From NCBI GenBank assembly GCA_000230955.3, contig CP007060.1, forward strand, positions 682,001-746,000: a stretch of DNA of 64,000 bases, written 5' to 3'. Of the stretch, positions 1 to 8,167 are shown piece after piece; the stretch's first letter is position 1; every line of letters starts with the position of its first letter. Made by a program: the position numbers and the translations under genes. Source of the stretch: Halobacterium sp. DL1 (GTDB taxonomy: Archaea; Halobacteriota; Halobacteria; Halobacteriales; Halobacteriaceae). The notes below the pieces were generated by a model that did not search any database, was not told the DNA's origin, and was given only the letters and a program-made list of their open reading frames with translations.

Positions 1-529
1 CGTCACGCACCCTGGCCGCCTCGGGGAGACTCGTGGCGTAGAAGTCGCCCGTTGAGACGTCGAGCAGCGCGAGGCCGAAGCGGCCGCTCTCGGACTGGGA
101 CAGCGCCGCGACGAAGTTGTTGTCGTCGCCCGCGAGCAGTTCGTCCTCCGTGAGCGTCCCCGGGGTCACGATGCGTGTGACGGCCCGATCGACGACGCCA
201 GTCACCTCCTCGGGGTCCTCTACCTGGTCGGCGACGGCGACCCGGTAGCCCGCGTCGAGCAGGTCGTCGATGTACGGTTCGGCGTTGTCGATGGGGACGC
301 CCGCCATCGGGTAGCGGCCCGTCGAGTCCTCGCGAGCAGTCAGCGTGATCTCGCAGATGCGGGCGGCCGCCTCGGCGGCGTCGCAGAACAGTTCGTAGAA
401 GTCGCCCACCTGAAAGAGTACGAGCGCGTCCTCGTAGCGCCGCGTGAGCTCGAAGTACTGGCTCATCATCGGCGTGAGGTCGCCCTCGCTCTCGGCCATC
501 TGGTCGGGTGGCCCCAGCGCCGCGTCCAT
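1..529 (-). CDS. mutS: DNA mismatch repair protein MutS, N-terminal part (runs off the window)
   Basis: Only the first 176 codons are present; the gene continues beyond base 1. The translated start carries the MutS mismatch-recognition loop GDFYELF, with the Phe-x-Glu pair at residues 44-46 that wedges into mispaired DNA in bacterial MutS. The following residues ([10 protein letters not shown], then a region of the connector domain with [10 protein letters not shown]) also match MutS domain I. The ATG at 527-529 is chosen; an internal ATG ten codons later is possible and would still keep the recognition loop. MutS would scan DNA for mismatches and, with MutL, start repair. It is divergent from the GtrA-like gene. 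Family assignment is firm; nothing can be said about the ATPase end, which is missing here. Confidence 0.93.
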   Translation of the reverse strand, partial: MDAALGPPDQMAESEGDLTPMMSQYFELTRRYEDALVLFQVGDFYELFCDAAEAAARICEITLTAREDSTGRYPMAGVPIDNAEPYIDDLLDAGYRVAVADQVEDPEEVTGVVDRAVTRIVTPGTLTEDELLAGDDNNFVAALSQSESGRFGLALLDVSTGDFYATSLPEAARVRD

Positions 530-657
530 GCAGGAGGGCAACGGGGTGGCGGCTGTTATGCTCGTCGGTTGGGACGGAATCGGGTCCGCAGCGGGTGTCC
601 AGCGGGGTCGTCTTTCACCGGGGGTTTTTGGGTTCGCAGGCGCTAGGCCCTCCCCGA

Positions 658-1104
658 ATGGCGGACGTCGTCGACAGCGTCGAACGTCGCGCCGAGAACG
701 TCTTCCGGCTACTCGGGCTCGACCGGATCGCCGCCCCGGCGCGGGCGGTCCGCGCTGTCGAGTTCGGCGTCGTCGGCACCACTGGCGCCGTCGTGAACGC
801 CGTCGTCTTCGTCCTCGTACCGGTGGCCTACCTCCTCGCCGGTGCGCTGGCGTTCGCGGGCGGCACCGCCTGGACGTTCGTTCTCAACTGGGTCGTCACG
901 TACGACCGCCCGGGCCACGACCTCCACCGCGCTGCTGCCCGGTACGCGTCCGTCTACGGCCTCGGGTTCGTCGTCTACTCGGTCGCGCTCGCGGTCGGCG
1001 TCGAGGTCCTCCACCTGGCCGCGTTCACGGCCAACGTCGGGGCCATCGCCGTCGCCGGCACCGTGAACTTCGCCGGTAGCGAGCTGTTCGCGCTCGGCGA
1101 GTGA
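658..1104 (+). CDS. GtrA-like four-helix membrane protein
   Basis: A 148-residue protein with four predicted membrane segments at about residues 36-55, 58-80, 94-116 and 120-140. The motif [12 protein letters not shown] between helices 2 and 3 resembles the F-L-N-R-x-W-T-F signature of the GtrA family, whose members are thought to flip or present lipid-linked sugars for cell-surface glycan synthesis. The ATG at 658 is preferred over an upstream in-frame start because the extra residues look non-coding and it lies just downstream of a T-rich stretch (GGGTTTTTGG) that could be a weak promoter. It is co-directional with, and 73 bp upstream of, the MutS-like ATPase gene but no functional link is evident. 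Substrate unknown. Confidence 0.8.
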   Translation: MADVVDSVERRAENVFRLLGLDRIAAPARAVRAVEFGVVGTTGAVVNAVVFVLVPVAYLLAGALAFAGGTAWTFVLNWVVTYDRPGHDLHRAAARYASVYGLGFVVYSVALAVGVEVLHLAAFTANVGAIAVAGTVNFAGSELFALGE

Positions 1105-1177
1105 CCCCGTCGGTCACCGTCCGTCCCGGTAGCACGGACCGCGGAAGCCTTTACCCCCGGGTGTCACAGTCGGAGAT

Positions 1178-2914
1178 ATGCGACTGGAGGAGTACTGGGG
1201 TGTCGGCCCGAAGACGGCCGAACGCCTCGAGACCGAACTCGGGGTGCCGGCGGCCGTCGACGCCATCGAGAGCGCGGACGTGCGGGCGCTCGTCGAGGCC
1301 GGCATCTCTCGCGGCCGCGCCACCCGCATCCTGCGGCGCGCGAACGGCGGCGAGGGGATGGAGAAACTCGCCACCGACGACACCCGGGCCGTCTACAAGG
1401 AACTCGTCTCGCTGGCCGCGACGTACGCGGTGACCCGGCACGCGGGCGACCGCATCCGCGTGCTCACGCCGCTCACCGACCGCGCGGCGATGAGCGAGCG
1501 CCTCGACGCCGTCGAGGCCGCCCTGGAGACGTGGCGCGGCCTCGACGGCGAACGCCGCCGGGCCGTCCTCGACGTCTTCGAATCGCACGACGGTGACAGC
1601 CGACGGGCGGCCGTCGAAACGGCGCTAGCGCTCGACGACGTGGGCGTCTCCGGGGGCGTCTTCGCGTCCGTCGTCGGCCTCGACAGGGACCGACTGGAGG
1701 CGGCCGCCGATGCACTCCGCCACCTCACCGACGACGGCGTCGCCGAGGGCGCGGACGCCAAACTCGACCGACTCCGGGAGCGCACGGACGCGCTGGACCG
1801 TCTCGAACGCGACACCTTCGACGTGCTCGAGGCGGTGCGCTCGGAGGGCGTCGAGGGGACCGACGAGTTCCGCGAGGCGTTCGTCCAGTACGTCGCCACG
1901 GAGGCCGACGTGGAACCGCGGCAGGTCCGGAACGCGATGGTCGCGGACGCCGCCGACGCCCCCGACTTCGTGAGCACGACGCTCCGCGAACTCTCTGGGG
2001 AGCTCCGAGAGCGCGCCGACGAGCGCGCCGAGGAGGTCGCGGCCGACCTCCGTGGCTCCATCTCGGGCGCTCGCGAGGAAGTCGACGCGGCCGTCGACGC
2101 GGTCAGCGACCTCGCCTTCCACCTCTCGCTGGCGCGGTTCGCGGACGCCCACGACCTCGTACGGCCGGAGTTCGTCGCCCACGACGCGCTCGCCGTCCGG
2201 AACGCCCGCAACCTCACGCTCGCCGCGGAGGACGGCGACGTCCAGCCGGTGACCTACGCAATCGGCGACCACGACCTCGCGGACGTGCCGTCGGGCGACC
2301 GCGTCGCCGTGCTCACGGGGGCGAACTCCGGCGGGAAGACGACGCTGCTGGAGACGCTCTGCCAGGTCGCGCTGCTCGCCGCGATGGGACTCCCGGTGCC
2401 CGCCGAGCGCGCGGCGGTCGGACCGGTGGACTCCATCGTCTTCCACCGCCGCCACGCCTCGTTCAACGCGGGCGTCCTGGAAGCGACGCTGAACTCCGTC
2501 GTCCCGCCGCTGGCGACCGGCGAGCGGACCCTGATGCTGGTCGACGAGTTCGAGGCCATCACGGAACCCGGGAGCGCCGCCGACCTGCTCCACGGCCTCG
2601 TCACGCTCACCGTCGACCAGGACGCCCTCGGCGTCTTCGTCACCCACCTCGCCGACGACCTGGAGCCGCTGCCCGACGTGGCGCGCACGGACGGCATCTT
2701 CGCGGAGGGGCTGAGCCAGGACCTCGCGCTCCTCGTCGACTACCAGCCCCGCTTCGACACGGTCGGGAAGTCGACGCCCGAGTTCATCGTCTCCCGGCTC
2801 GTCGCGGACTCGGCGGACCGCTCGGAGCGCGCGGGCTACGAGACGCTCGCCCGCGCGGTAGGCGAGGAGGCCGTCCAGCGCACGCTCGCGGACGCCAAGT
2901 GGACCCAGGGGTAG
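1178..2914 (+). CDS. MutS-family ATPase with N-terminal helix-hairpin-helix (MutS5-like)
   Basis: 578 residues. The N terminus (GVGPKTAERLETELG) is a helix-hairpin-helix DNA-binding motif; the middle is a long helical, partly coiled-coil lever/clamp region; the C-terminal third is a MutS ABC-type ATPase with Walker A GANSGGKTT at about residues 381-389 and Walker B LMLVDEFE at about 453-460. It lacks the MutS1 mismatch-binding domain and also the bacterial MutS2 Smr nuclease tail, so a direct role in mismatch recognition is unlikely; archaeal MutS5-type proteins of this build are associated with recombination or branched DNA, but their role is poorly known. It begins with ATG at 1178, about 30 nt after a TTTA-containing TATA-like sequence (AAGCCTTTACC). 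The neighbouring mutS on the other side of the GtrA gene is suggestive but not an operon. Confidence 0.87.
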   Translation: MRLEEYWGVGPKTAERLETELGVPAAVDAIESADVRALVEAGISRGRATRILRRANGGEGMEKLATDDTRAVYKELVSLAATYAVTRHAGDRIRVLTPLTDRAAMSERLDAVEAALETWRGLDGERRRAVLDVFESHDGDSRRAAVETALALDDVGVSGGVFASVVGLDRDRLEAAADALRHLTDDGVAEGADAKLDRLRERTDALDRLERDTFDVLEAVRSEGVEGTDEFREAFVQYVATEADVEPRQVRNAMVADAADAPDFVSTTLRELSGELRERADERAEEVAADLRGSISGAREEVDAAVDAVSDLAFHLSLARFADAHDLVRPEFVAHDALAVRNARNLTLAAEDGDVQPVTYAIGDHDLADVPSGDRVAVLTGANSGGKTTLLETLCQVALLAAMGLPVPAERAAVGPVDSIVFHRRHASFNAGVLEATLNSVVPPLATGERTLMLVDEFEAITEPGSAADLLHGLVTLTVDQDALGVFVTHLADDLEPLPDVARTDGIFAEGLSQDLALLVDYQPRFDTVGKSTPEFIVSRLVADSADRSERAGYETLARAVGEEAVQRTLADAKWTQG

Positions 2915-2968
2915 CGGGATGCTACCGGTTACGCCAACGACTTGGGGGCTGGCCCACGTGGTCGACGT

Positions 2969-3487
2969 ATGCCCGTCGAGTTCTCAGTCGTCGCGTCGCT
3001 CGTCGCCGTCGTCGCCCTGCTGGCGGTGTCGGCGTTCTTCTCTAGCACAGAGATCGCGCTGTTCTCGCTGACGCCAGAGCGACTCGACACGCTCGCGGCG
3101 AGTGACGCCCGCGGACCGGGTCTCCAGCGCCTCCGGGAGGACCCACACCGACTGCTGGTGACGATCCTCGTCGGCAACAACGTCGTCAACATCGCGACGT
3201 CGAGCATCCTCACGGTGCTGCTGGTGACCTACCTCCCGCCGGAACTCGCCGTCGTCGGGACGACGCTCGTGGCGACGACGCTGGTGCTCGTCTGTGGCGA
3301 GATTCTCCCGAAGTCCTGGGGGCTGGCGAACGCCGAATCCTGGGCGCTCACGTCAGCGAGACCCGTGAAGTACGTCGGACTGGCGCTGTGGCCGCTCGTA
3401 ACGTTCTTCGACGTACTCACGCGGCGGCTCGCAGGCGTCACTGGTGGCAGCCCCGACATCGAGCGGGAACTGCTCGAAGAAGAGTAG
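2969..3487 (+). CDS. DUF21 (CNNM-type) transmembrane protein, minimal form
   Basis: 172 residues, almost entirely a DUF21 transmembrane domain: first helix carrying the signature FFSSTEIALFSL, then RLREDPHRLLVTILVGNNVVNI and a third segment ending in CGEILPKSWG, all characteristic of the CorC/HlyC/CNNM family linked to Mg2+ or Co2+ export. Family members normally continue into paired CBS domains and a CorC_HlyC domain; here the protein stops after the membrane part with an acidic tail (ERELLEEE). The ATG at 2969 is chosen because the upstream extension (GAGPRGRR) is not conserved in character. It is unclear whether this is a natural short form or a truncated gene, but no coding remnant of CBS domains follows; the next gene is on the other strand. 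Confidence 0.82.
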   Translation: MPVEFSVVASLVAVVALLAVSAFFSSTEIALFSLTPERLDTLAASDARGPGLQRLREDPHRLLVTILVGNNVVNIATSSILTVLLVTYLPPELAVVGTTLVATTLVLVCGEILPKSWGLANAESWALTSARPVKYVGLALWPLVTFFDVLTRRLAGVTGGSPDIERELLEEE

Positions 3488-3649
3488 CTACGGCCACTCG
3501 GCGTCGGCGCCCTCCATGGGCGTCGCGACGACGCCGTCGCGCTGGCTCAGGCTCCGTGCGTGCGGGAGACAGACGTCGCGGTCCGGGCCGCGGGGGTCGT
3601 GGACGCGGACGGCCGCCGGGCGGGAACAGCCGTCCTCGGCGCAGACCAT
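3488..3649 (-). CDS. 53-residue cysteine-rich protein (putative zinc-binding)
   Basis: A short frame read on the minus strand from ATG at 3647-3649 to TAG at 3488-3490. The product starts MVCAEDGCSRPAAVRVHD and continues with DRDVCLPHARSL, giving a C-x4-C ... C-x2-H pattern (Cys3, Cys8, Cys27, His30) typical of the many tiny haloarchaeal zinc proteins. It starts only 4 nt after the stop codon of the acetyltransferase gene, so the two are probably cotranscribed, and its stop codon immediately abuts the stop of the convergent DUF21 gene. No homologue is recalled by name; function unknown. The tight spacing and zinc pattern are what make it credible rather than a chance frame. Confidence 0.6.
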   Translation of the reverse strand: MVCAEDGCSRPAAVRVHDPRGPDRDVCLPHARSLSQRDGVVATPMEGADAEWP

Positions 3650-3653
3650 CGCC

Positions 3654-4385
3654 TCAGAGCCGGACCGCCATCATCACCTCGTCGACGTAGTCGTCGTCGA
3701 GCTTGTAGTGGTCCTCGCGGACGGCCTCGATCTCCCAGCCGTTGGTCTTCAGGAACTCGACGGCCTCCTCGTTCGACGACGGGACGCTGTTGTACATCTT
3801 CTCGTACCCGCGGCTGCCGGCCCACGCGAGGCCGCGCTCGAGGAGGTGGCTGCCGATGCCGTGGCCGCGGTACGTCTCGATGACGCCGACCGTGAGCTCG
3901 GCGGTGTGTTCGAGCTTCTCGAGTTCGGAGCCCGCGACGTGTACCCACCCGACCACGTCGGTACCGACCGTGGCGACGAAGAACATCCGCTCCTCGAGTT
4001 CGTTGTGCCGGAGGATGACCTCCTGGTGGTCGATGACGTCCGCGACGGACTCGGCTTCGATGTACGTGCGCTCGCTGGCGACCTGCCGGATGGCGCCGAC
4101 GAGCCCCGTCAGGTCCGACTGGTGGGCGGGCCGCACGACGAACTCCAGGTCGCCGTCGCGGTGCTCCTCGGCGGCGACGTCGTCGAAGGCGACGGCGATG
4201 CGGCCGTCGTCGACGGTGACGTAGCCGTCGCGTCGCAGGATGGCGACGTGGTGGCGGACGCCCCGCGGGTCGAGGCGGAGGCCGTCCTCGATGTCGTCGA
4301 ACCCGCACTCGCCGTGGCGCTCGACGTAGTTGTAGATGCGTTCGCGGTCGTCGTGGCCGAACTCCATGCCCTGCTCGAGGTTCAT
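3654..4385 (-). CDS. GNAT acetyltransferase with N-terminal winged-helix domain
   Basis: 243 residues. Residues 10-70 look like a winged helix (RERIYNYVERHGECGFDDIEDGL, then RHHVAILRRDGYVTVDDGRIAVAF); residues 80-243 are a GNAT fold with the acetyl-CoA pyrophosphate loop RGHGIG at 173-178 and the family ending around YKLDDDY. The fusion suggests a regulator whose activity is tied to acetyl-CoA or a modified ligand, or an acetyltransferase that recognises DNA or RNA ends; the acceptor cannot be inferred. The upstream region is AT-rich (TTTACATAGG on the minus strand) and could hold its promoter. It heads a two-gene unit with the 53-residue zinc protein. Confidence 0.82.
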   Translation of the reverse strand: MNLEQGMEFGHDDRERIYNYVERHGECGFDDIEDGLRLDPRGVRHHVAILRRDGYVTVDDGRIAVAFDDVAAEEHRDGDLEFVVRPAHQSDLTGLVGAIRQVASERTYIEAESVADVIDHQEVILRHNELEERMFFVATVGTDVVGWVHVAGSELEKLEHTAELTVGVIETYRGHGIGSHLLERGLAWAGSRGYEKMYNSVPSSNEEAVEFLKTNGWEIEAVREDHYKLDDDYVDEVMMAVRL

Positions 4386-4448
4386 GATAGTTCGTACTAA
4401 ACCAGCCTATGTAAACCTTTGTCACCCGTTACCACGCAACAGTCGGTG

Positions 4449-4835
4449 TCAGCTCTCCGCGTTCACCCGCTCGGGCACGTGCGTGAGCACCTGGGCCGTG
4501 TCGACGACGTTCCGCGTGTCGACGAGCACCGTCGCGGCCTCGCGGATGGAGAAGTCGGCGTCGAGTTGCACGCCGTAACACTGCGCGTACAGCGACAGCC
4601 AGCTGTTCAGCGACTGTTCGAGCAGGGAGAGTTCGACGTCGGTGAACGGCGCGGGCTCGCCGCCGGTCCGCCCCTCGACGTAGACGGAGATGGCCGGACC
4701 GACGCCCTCGCGGAGGTACTCGAGGGCCTCCGCCTCGTTCGGCGGCTCCTCGGGCGGCTCGAAGCGCTCGCTGTCCCGCTGGGCGCGGTTCGCCAGCGGC
4801 TTGATGCGCTCCCAGTACGGCGACCGGTCGCTCAT
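4449..4835 (-). CDS. Uncharacterised 128-residue protein, last gene of the fix/etf operon
   Basis: Starts with ATG at 4833-4835, overlapping the fixCX stop by the ATGA arrangement, so translation is coupled to it. The sequence is soluble and acidic with a helical N-terminal half (PPNEAEALEYLREGVGPAISVYVEGRTGG) and no recognisable cofactor motif; a central stretch LNSWLSLYAQCYG and the end TVLVDTRNVVDTAQVLTHVPERV are the most distinctive parts. Its fixed place at the end of the electron-transfer-flavoprotein operon suggests an accessory or assembly role for the FixC complex, but that is inference from position only. Confidence 0.72.
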   Translation of the reverse strand: MSDRSPYWERIKPLANRAQRDSERFEPPEEPPNEAEALEYLREGVGPAISVYVEGRTGGEPAPFTDVELSLLEQSLNSWLSLYAQCYGVQLDADFSIREAATVLVDTRNVVDTAQVLTHVPERVNAES

Positions 4836-6505
4836 CCCTGTTCGAACTCGACACCCTTCCCGCCACGGGGGTGTTCCCACTCGGTGTCCGCGACGACCGC
4901 GCAGGTGCCACACTCCACGCAGGGCTGGGTGTCGAGGCTCACCACGCGCTCCTCGTCGCCGTTGCGCTGGACGGTCTCCGAGCGGTAACAGCCGCCGCCG
5001 AAGTCCTCGGCGCTCACCGGACACGCCGCCACGGCCGCGCCGCTCGCCTCGTAGGAGTTGTCTCGCAGTTCGATGTGGGGGTTGCCGACGTCCGTGTCGT
5101 AGGTGAGGTCGCCGATGCGGTCGGCGAGACTCGGCGGTTCGACACTCGACTCGCTGGTGATGTGGGCGCCGAGTTCCTCGGCGATGACCGTCGGCAGCGT
5201 CACGTACGGTGTCTGGGTGTCCGGCACGATAGACGCGAGGTACGGCGACCCGTACAGCGCTTCGAGGCGGCCGCCGAGCGCGCGCACCGCTGCCCGCCCC
5301 GCGAACGACGTCAGCACGCCGTCGACCACGCTGGTCACGGCGTCGTGCTCGCCGAGCGCGCTGGTCACGCGGTAGCCCGACGGGCGGAGTTTGTCCATTA
5401 CGCCCTCGTCGCGGAGGCGGCGCTCGTAGCGCTTGCCAGCGCTCGTCGGGTTGTCCCGGTGCTCGGCCTCGACGAACGCCTCCGCGGCCAGCGCGCCCGC
5501 GCTCACGGCGTGGTTCATCCCCTTGATGATGGGGCCCTGGGCCTGCATCTGACCGGCCGCGTCCCCCACCAGCAGGAGCCGTCCCTCGTGGGGCGAGGGG
5601 TGGGCGGCCTTCTTCGAGTCCGGCACGAGTTTCGCGCCGTACTCCAGTTCCTCGTAGTCGTCGCCCAGCCAGTCCGCCAGCAGCGGGTGGGTGAGCAGCG
5701 CGTCGAGCAGTTCGTGCGGTTCGGCCTCCTCGGCGACCAGGCTGTCGAGGTGGAACACCGTCCCGATGGACAGCGACCCCTCGTTCGTGTAGCAGAAGCC
5801 GCCGCCGCGGACGTCCTCGAAGAGGTCCCCCGAGAACAGGTGGGCGACGCCCTCGTCGGCGTCGATGCCGAAGCGCTCGTTGACCACCTCGGGGTCCACG
5901 TCGACGACGGCCTTCACGCCCTGGAACCACTCCTCGGGTTCGTCCCAGTCCATCAGGCCCGCGTCCCGCGCGAGTTCGCTGTTCACGCCGTCGGCGGCGA
6001 TCACGACGTCGGCCCGGATGGGGTTGAGTTCGTCGCAGGTGACGCCGACTATCTCGCCGTTCTCCCTGAGCAGGCCGTTGACCCGTACGCCCGTCAGCAG
6101 GCCGCCACCCGTCTCCCGGGCGCGCTCGTGGACGCGCTCGGCGAGCCACGAGTCCATGTGCCGCCGGAGCACGGCGTCCGACCACTCGGTGTCGTGCTCG
6201 TGGAGCTCCGTGATGTCGAACGTCTCGACCTGCCGCCCGGCGACGTTGTGGAGGTAGTACTCCGTCACGGGGCGCTCGGTCGCCGCCTCCCGGACGCCCG
6301 GGAAGAGGTCGTCGAGCGTGTACGGCGCGGACTCCTCGCCGTACAGCAGCCCCCCGCTCACGTTCTTCGACCCGGCCTCGACGCCGCGTTCGAGGACGAG
6401 TGTCTCTACGTCGTTGTCCGCCAGTGCCGCGGCCGCCGCCGCCCCGCCAGGGCCGGCGCCGACCACGACCGCCTCGTAGTGCTCGTAGTCGTCAGTTTCA
6501 GTCAT
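4832..6505 (-). CDS. fixC: FixC-FixX fusion: ETF:quinone oxidoreductase-type flavoprotein with C-terminal ferredoxin domain
   Basis: 557 residues. Residues 8-40 form the FAD dinucleotide-binding fold (VVVGAGPGG, Gly at 14, 16, 18, 19); the rest of the N-terminal 430 residues follows the geranylgeranyl-reductase/ETF-QO/FixC family (LLLVGDAAGQM, ITSESS region). The last ~65 residues are a FixX-type ferredoxin domain with CPVS (Cys495), CVECGTC (Cys529, 532, 535) and HPRGGKGVEF, the same four-Cys layout as the [4Fe-4S] domain of mitochondrial ETF-QO. In bacteria FixC and FixX are often separate; here they are one chain. It would accept electrons from the FixAB flavoprotein and pass them to the membrane quinone pool. 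Start ATG at 6503-6505 overlaps the end of fixB by 8 nt. Confidence 0.9.
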   Translation of the reverse strand: MTETDDYEHYEAVVVGAGPGGAAAAAALADNDVETLVLERGVEAGSKNVSGGLLYGEESAPYTLDDLFPGVREAATERPVTEYYLHNVAGRQVETFDITELHEHDTEWSDAVLRRHMDSWLAERVHERARETGGGLLTGVRVNGLLRENGEIVGVTCDELNPIRADVVIAADGVNSELARDAGLMDWDEPEEWFQGVKAVVDVDPEVVNERFGIDADEGVAHLFSGDLFEDVRGGGFCYTNEGSLSIGTVFHLDSLVAEEAEPHELLDALLTHPLLADWLGDDYEELEYGAKLVPDSKKAAHPSPHEGRLLLVGDAAGQMQAQGPIIKGMNHAVSAGALAAEAFVEAEHRDNPTSAGKRYERRLRDEGVMDKLRPSGYRVTSALGEHDAVTSVVDGVLTSFAGRAAVRALGGRLEALYGSPYLASIVPDTQTPYVTLPTVIAEELGAHITSESSVEPPSLADRIGDLTYDTDVGNPHIELRDNSYEASGAAVAACPVSAEDFGGGCYRSETVQRNGDEERVVSLDTQPCVECGTCAVVADTEWEHPRGGKGVEFEQG

Positions 6506-8165
6506 CGGATGCACCGCCTGTAGCCGCGAGTTCTTCGACGTCCAGTTCCCCACTCTCCAGCGCGTCGGTCAGCACGGGCAACACCTCGAAGAGGTCGCCC
6601 TCCACGAAGTAGTCCGAGAAGTCCCGGATGTCCGCGTCGGGGTCGGTGTTGATGGAGACGATTGTGTCGGACTCGTCCATCCCGACCTTGTGCTGGACCG
6701 CACCGCTGATGCCCGCCGCGACGTACAGTTTCGGCTCGACGACCTGTCCGGTCTCGCCGATCTGTCGCTCCTCGCTGGCGTACTGCTCGACGTGGCCGTC
6801 GAAGTCGTACGACGAGGTGACGATGCCGCGGGTGATGCCCATCGCGGCGTCCTCGAATGCGTTCGTCAGTTCGAGGCCGAGTTCCATCCCCTCGGTGGGG
6901 TCGTCGCCGATACCGCGGCCGAGCGCCACGACGACGTCGTGGCCCGTCAGGTCGACGCCGCTGTCGAGTTCGTCGTACTCCGTGACCTCGACCTGGAACC
7001 ACGACTCGGGCAGCGAGAAGTCGTACTCGTGCACCTCGCCCTCACGCCCGGTGTCGGGCTCCGGCACCTCGAAGCTCCCCGGGATGACCGAGGCGCCCTG
7101 CGGGTGGAACTCCCGCGTCGGGTTGTCCAGACAGAGGATGGTGGAGTACTCGAAGCCCGAGAAGTCCGGGCGCTTCATGTGGAGGACGCGCTCGAAGCGC
7201 TTCTTCTCGCCCTCACGCCCCGTCTTCGCGGGGTTCGAGATGACGGTGTCGTCGATGTACAGCCCCGAGCAGTCGCTCGCCAGGCCGCTGTCGAGTTCGC
7301 CCTGCACCTGTGCGGAGAGGTCACGGCCGTTGTTCGTCGCCGGGAACAGCACGTACCGCGGTTCGTCGTAGTCGCGCCACGACGAGTCACCGGCGTCCGG
7401 TTCCGCGTCGAGTTCACCGCCGGCGCGAGCCATCGCGGAGAACAGCTCCGCGTACGGCTTGTGCCGGAACCGTTCCAGTTCGGGGTCGTCCTGGTAGACG
7501 ACCACGTCGGCGCCGCACGCGATGGCCTCGTCGGCCAGGTCACCGACCTCGTCCTCGAGCAGCACGGCGACGACTCGCTCGTCGTCCCCGTCGTCGTACT
7601 CCTCGTTGTAGCCGTCCATCAGGCCTCGCGCCTTCCCGAGCATCTCTCGTGAGACGTCGAGCAGGTCGCCGTCCTTCGTCTCGCAGAACACCCACATGTC
7701 CTCGTAGGTGCCGTCCTCCATCTCCTCGACGTACTGCTTGTCCGCGGTCGGGTGGTCGAGGTCGGGGTACTTCTCCTCGGGCGGCACACGCTCAATCTCC
7801 TCCTCGCGCTCCCCGCTGCCCTGGATGGAGTCGATGCGCTTCTGGACGAGGCGCTTGACGCTGTCGCGGTCCTCGCCGCTCTCCTCGCGCTCGATCAGTT
7901 CCTCCAGTCGCTCGACGCTGTCGATGTTCTGGAGTTCGTTGGCGAGGTCAGCGGGGCTCATCTCCGTCGGGTCGAGGTCCTCGCGGTCCTCGGCCTCGTC
8001 CTCGCGGAACTTCTCGATGCGGGACTGGATGAGCTGTTTCGCGCCGGCGCGGTCCTTCCCGGCTTTCTCCGTCTCGAGGATGTCCTCGAGTTCGTCGACG
8101 TCCTCGACGTCCTGTATCTCGGGACCGAGTTCGGAGATGTCGTAGTCGTTCGGGTCGAGCGCCAC
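6498..8165 (-). CDS. fixB: Electron transfer flavoprotein alpha subunit (FixB/EtfA) with duplicated N-terminal helical extension
   Basis: 555 residues, about 200 longer than typical EtfA. Residues ~150-430 hold the ETF alpha/beta domain; ~435-535 the FAD-binding C-terminal domain (VVALGRGIG, then ISGAVQHKVGMDESDTIVSI and INTDPDADI, the latter two being family signatures). The extra N-terminal ~115 residues contain two ungapped 43-residue repeats (about 11-54 and 72-114) that are acidic and helical. Start is GTG at 8163-8165, 2 nt after the fixA stop. With FixA it forms the heterodimer that takes electrons from a reductant (NADH or acyl-CoA-derived) and passes them to FixCX and possibly ferredoxin. 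Confidence 0.92.
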   Translation of the reverse strand: MALDPNDYDISELGPEIQDVEDVDELEDILETEKAGKDRAGAKQLIQSRIEKFREDEAEDREDLDPTEMSPADLANELQNIDSVERLEELIEREESGEDRDSVKRLVQKRIDSIQGSGEREEEIERVPPEEKYPDLDHPTADKQYVEEMEDGTYEDMWVFCETKDGDLLDVSREMLGKARGLMDGYNEEYDDGDDERVVAVLLEDEVGDLADEAIACGADVVVYQDDPELERFRHKPYAELFSAMARAGGELDAEPDAGDSSWRDYDEPRYVLFPATNNGRDLSAQVQGELDSGLASDCSGLYIDDTVISNPAKTGREGEKKRFERVLHMKRPDFSGFEYSTILCLDNPTREFHPQGASVIPGSFEVPEPDTGREGEVHEYDFSLPESWFQVEVTEYDELDSGVDLTGHDVVVALGRGIGDDPTEGMELGLELTNAFEDAAMGITRGIVTSSYDFDGHVEQYASEERQIGETGQVVEPKLYVAAGISGAVQHKVGMDESDTIVSINTDPDADIRDFSDYFVEGDLFEVLPVLTDALESGELDVEELAATGGASDD

Positions 8166-8167
8166 TG

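Noticed and set aside
3444-4400. Plus-strand frame over the acetyltransferase
   Set aside because: Antisense to a GNAT protein with intact motif; low-complexity Val/Asp composition typical of shadows.
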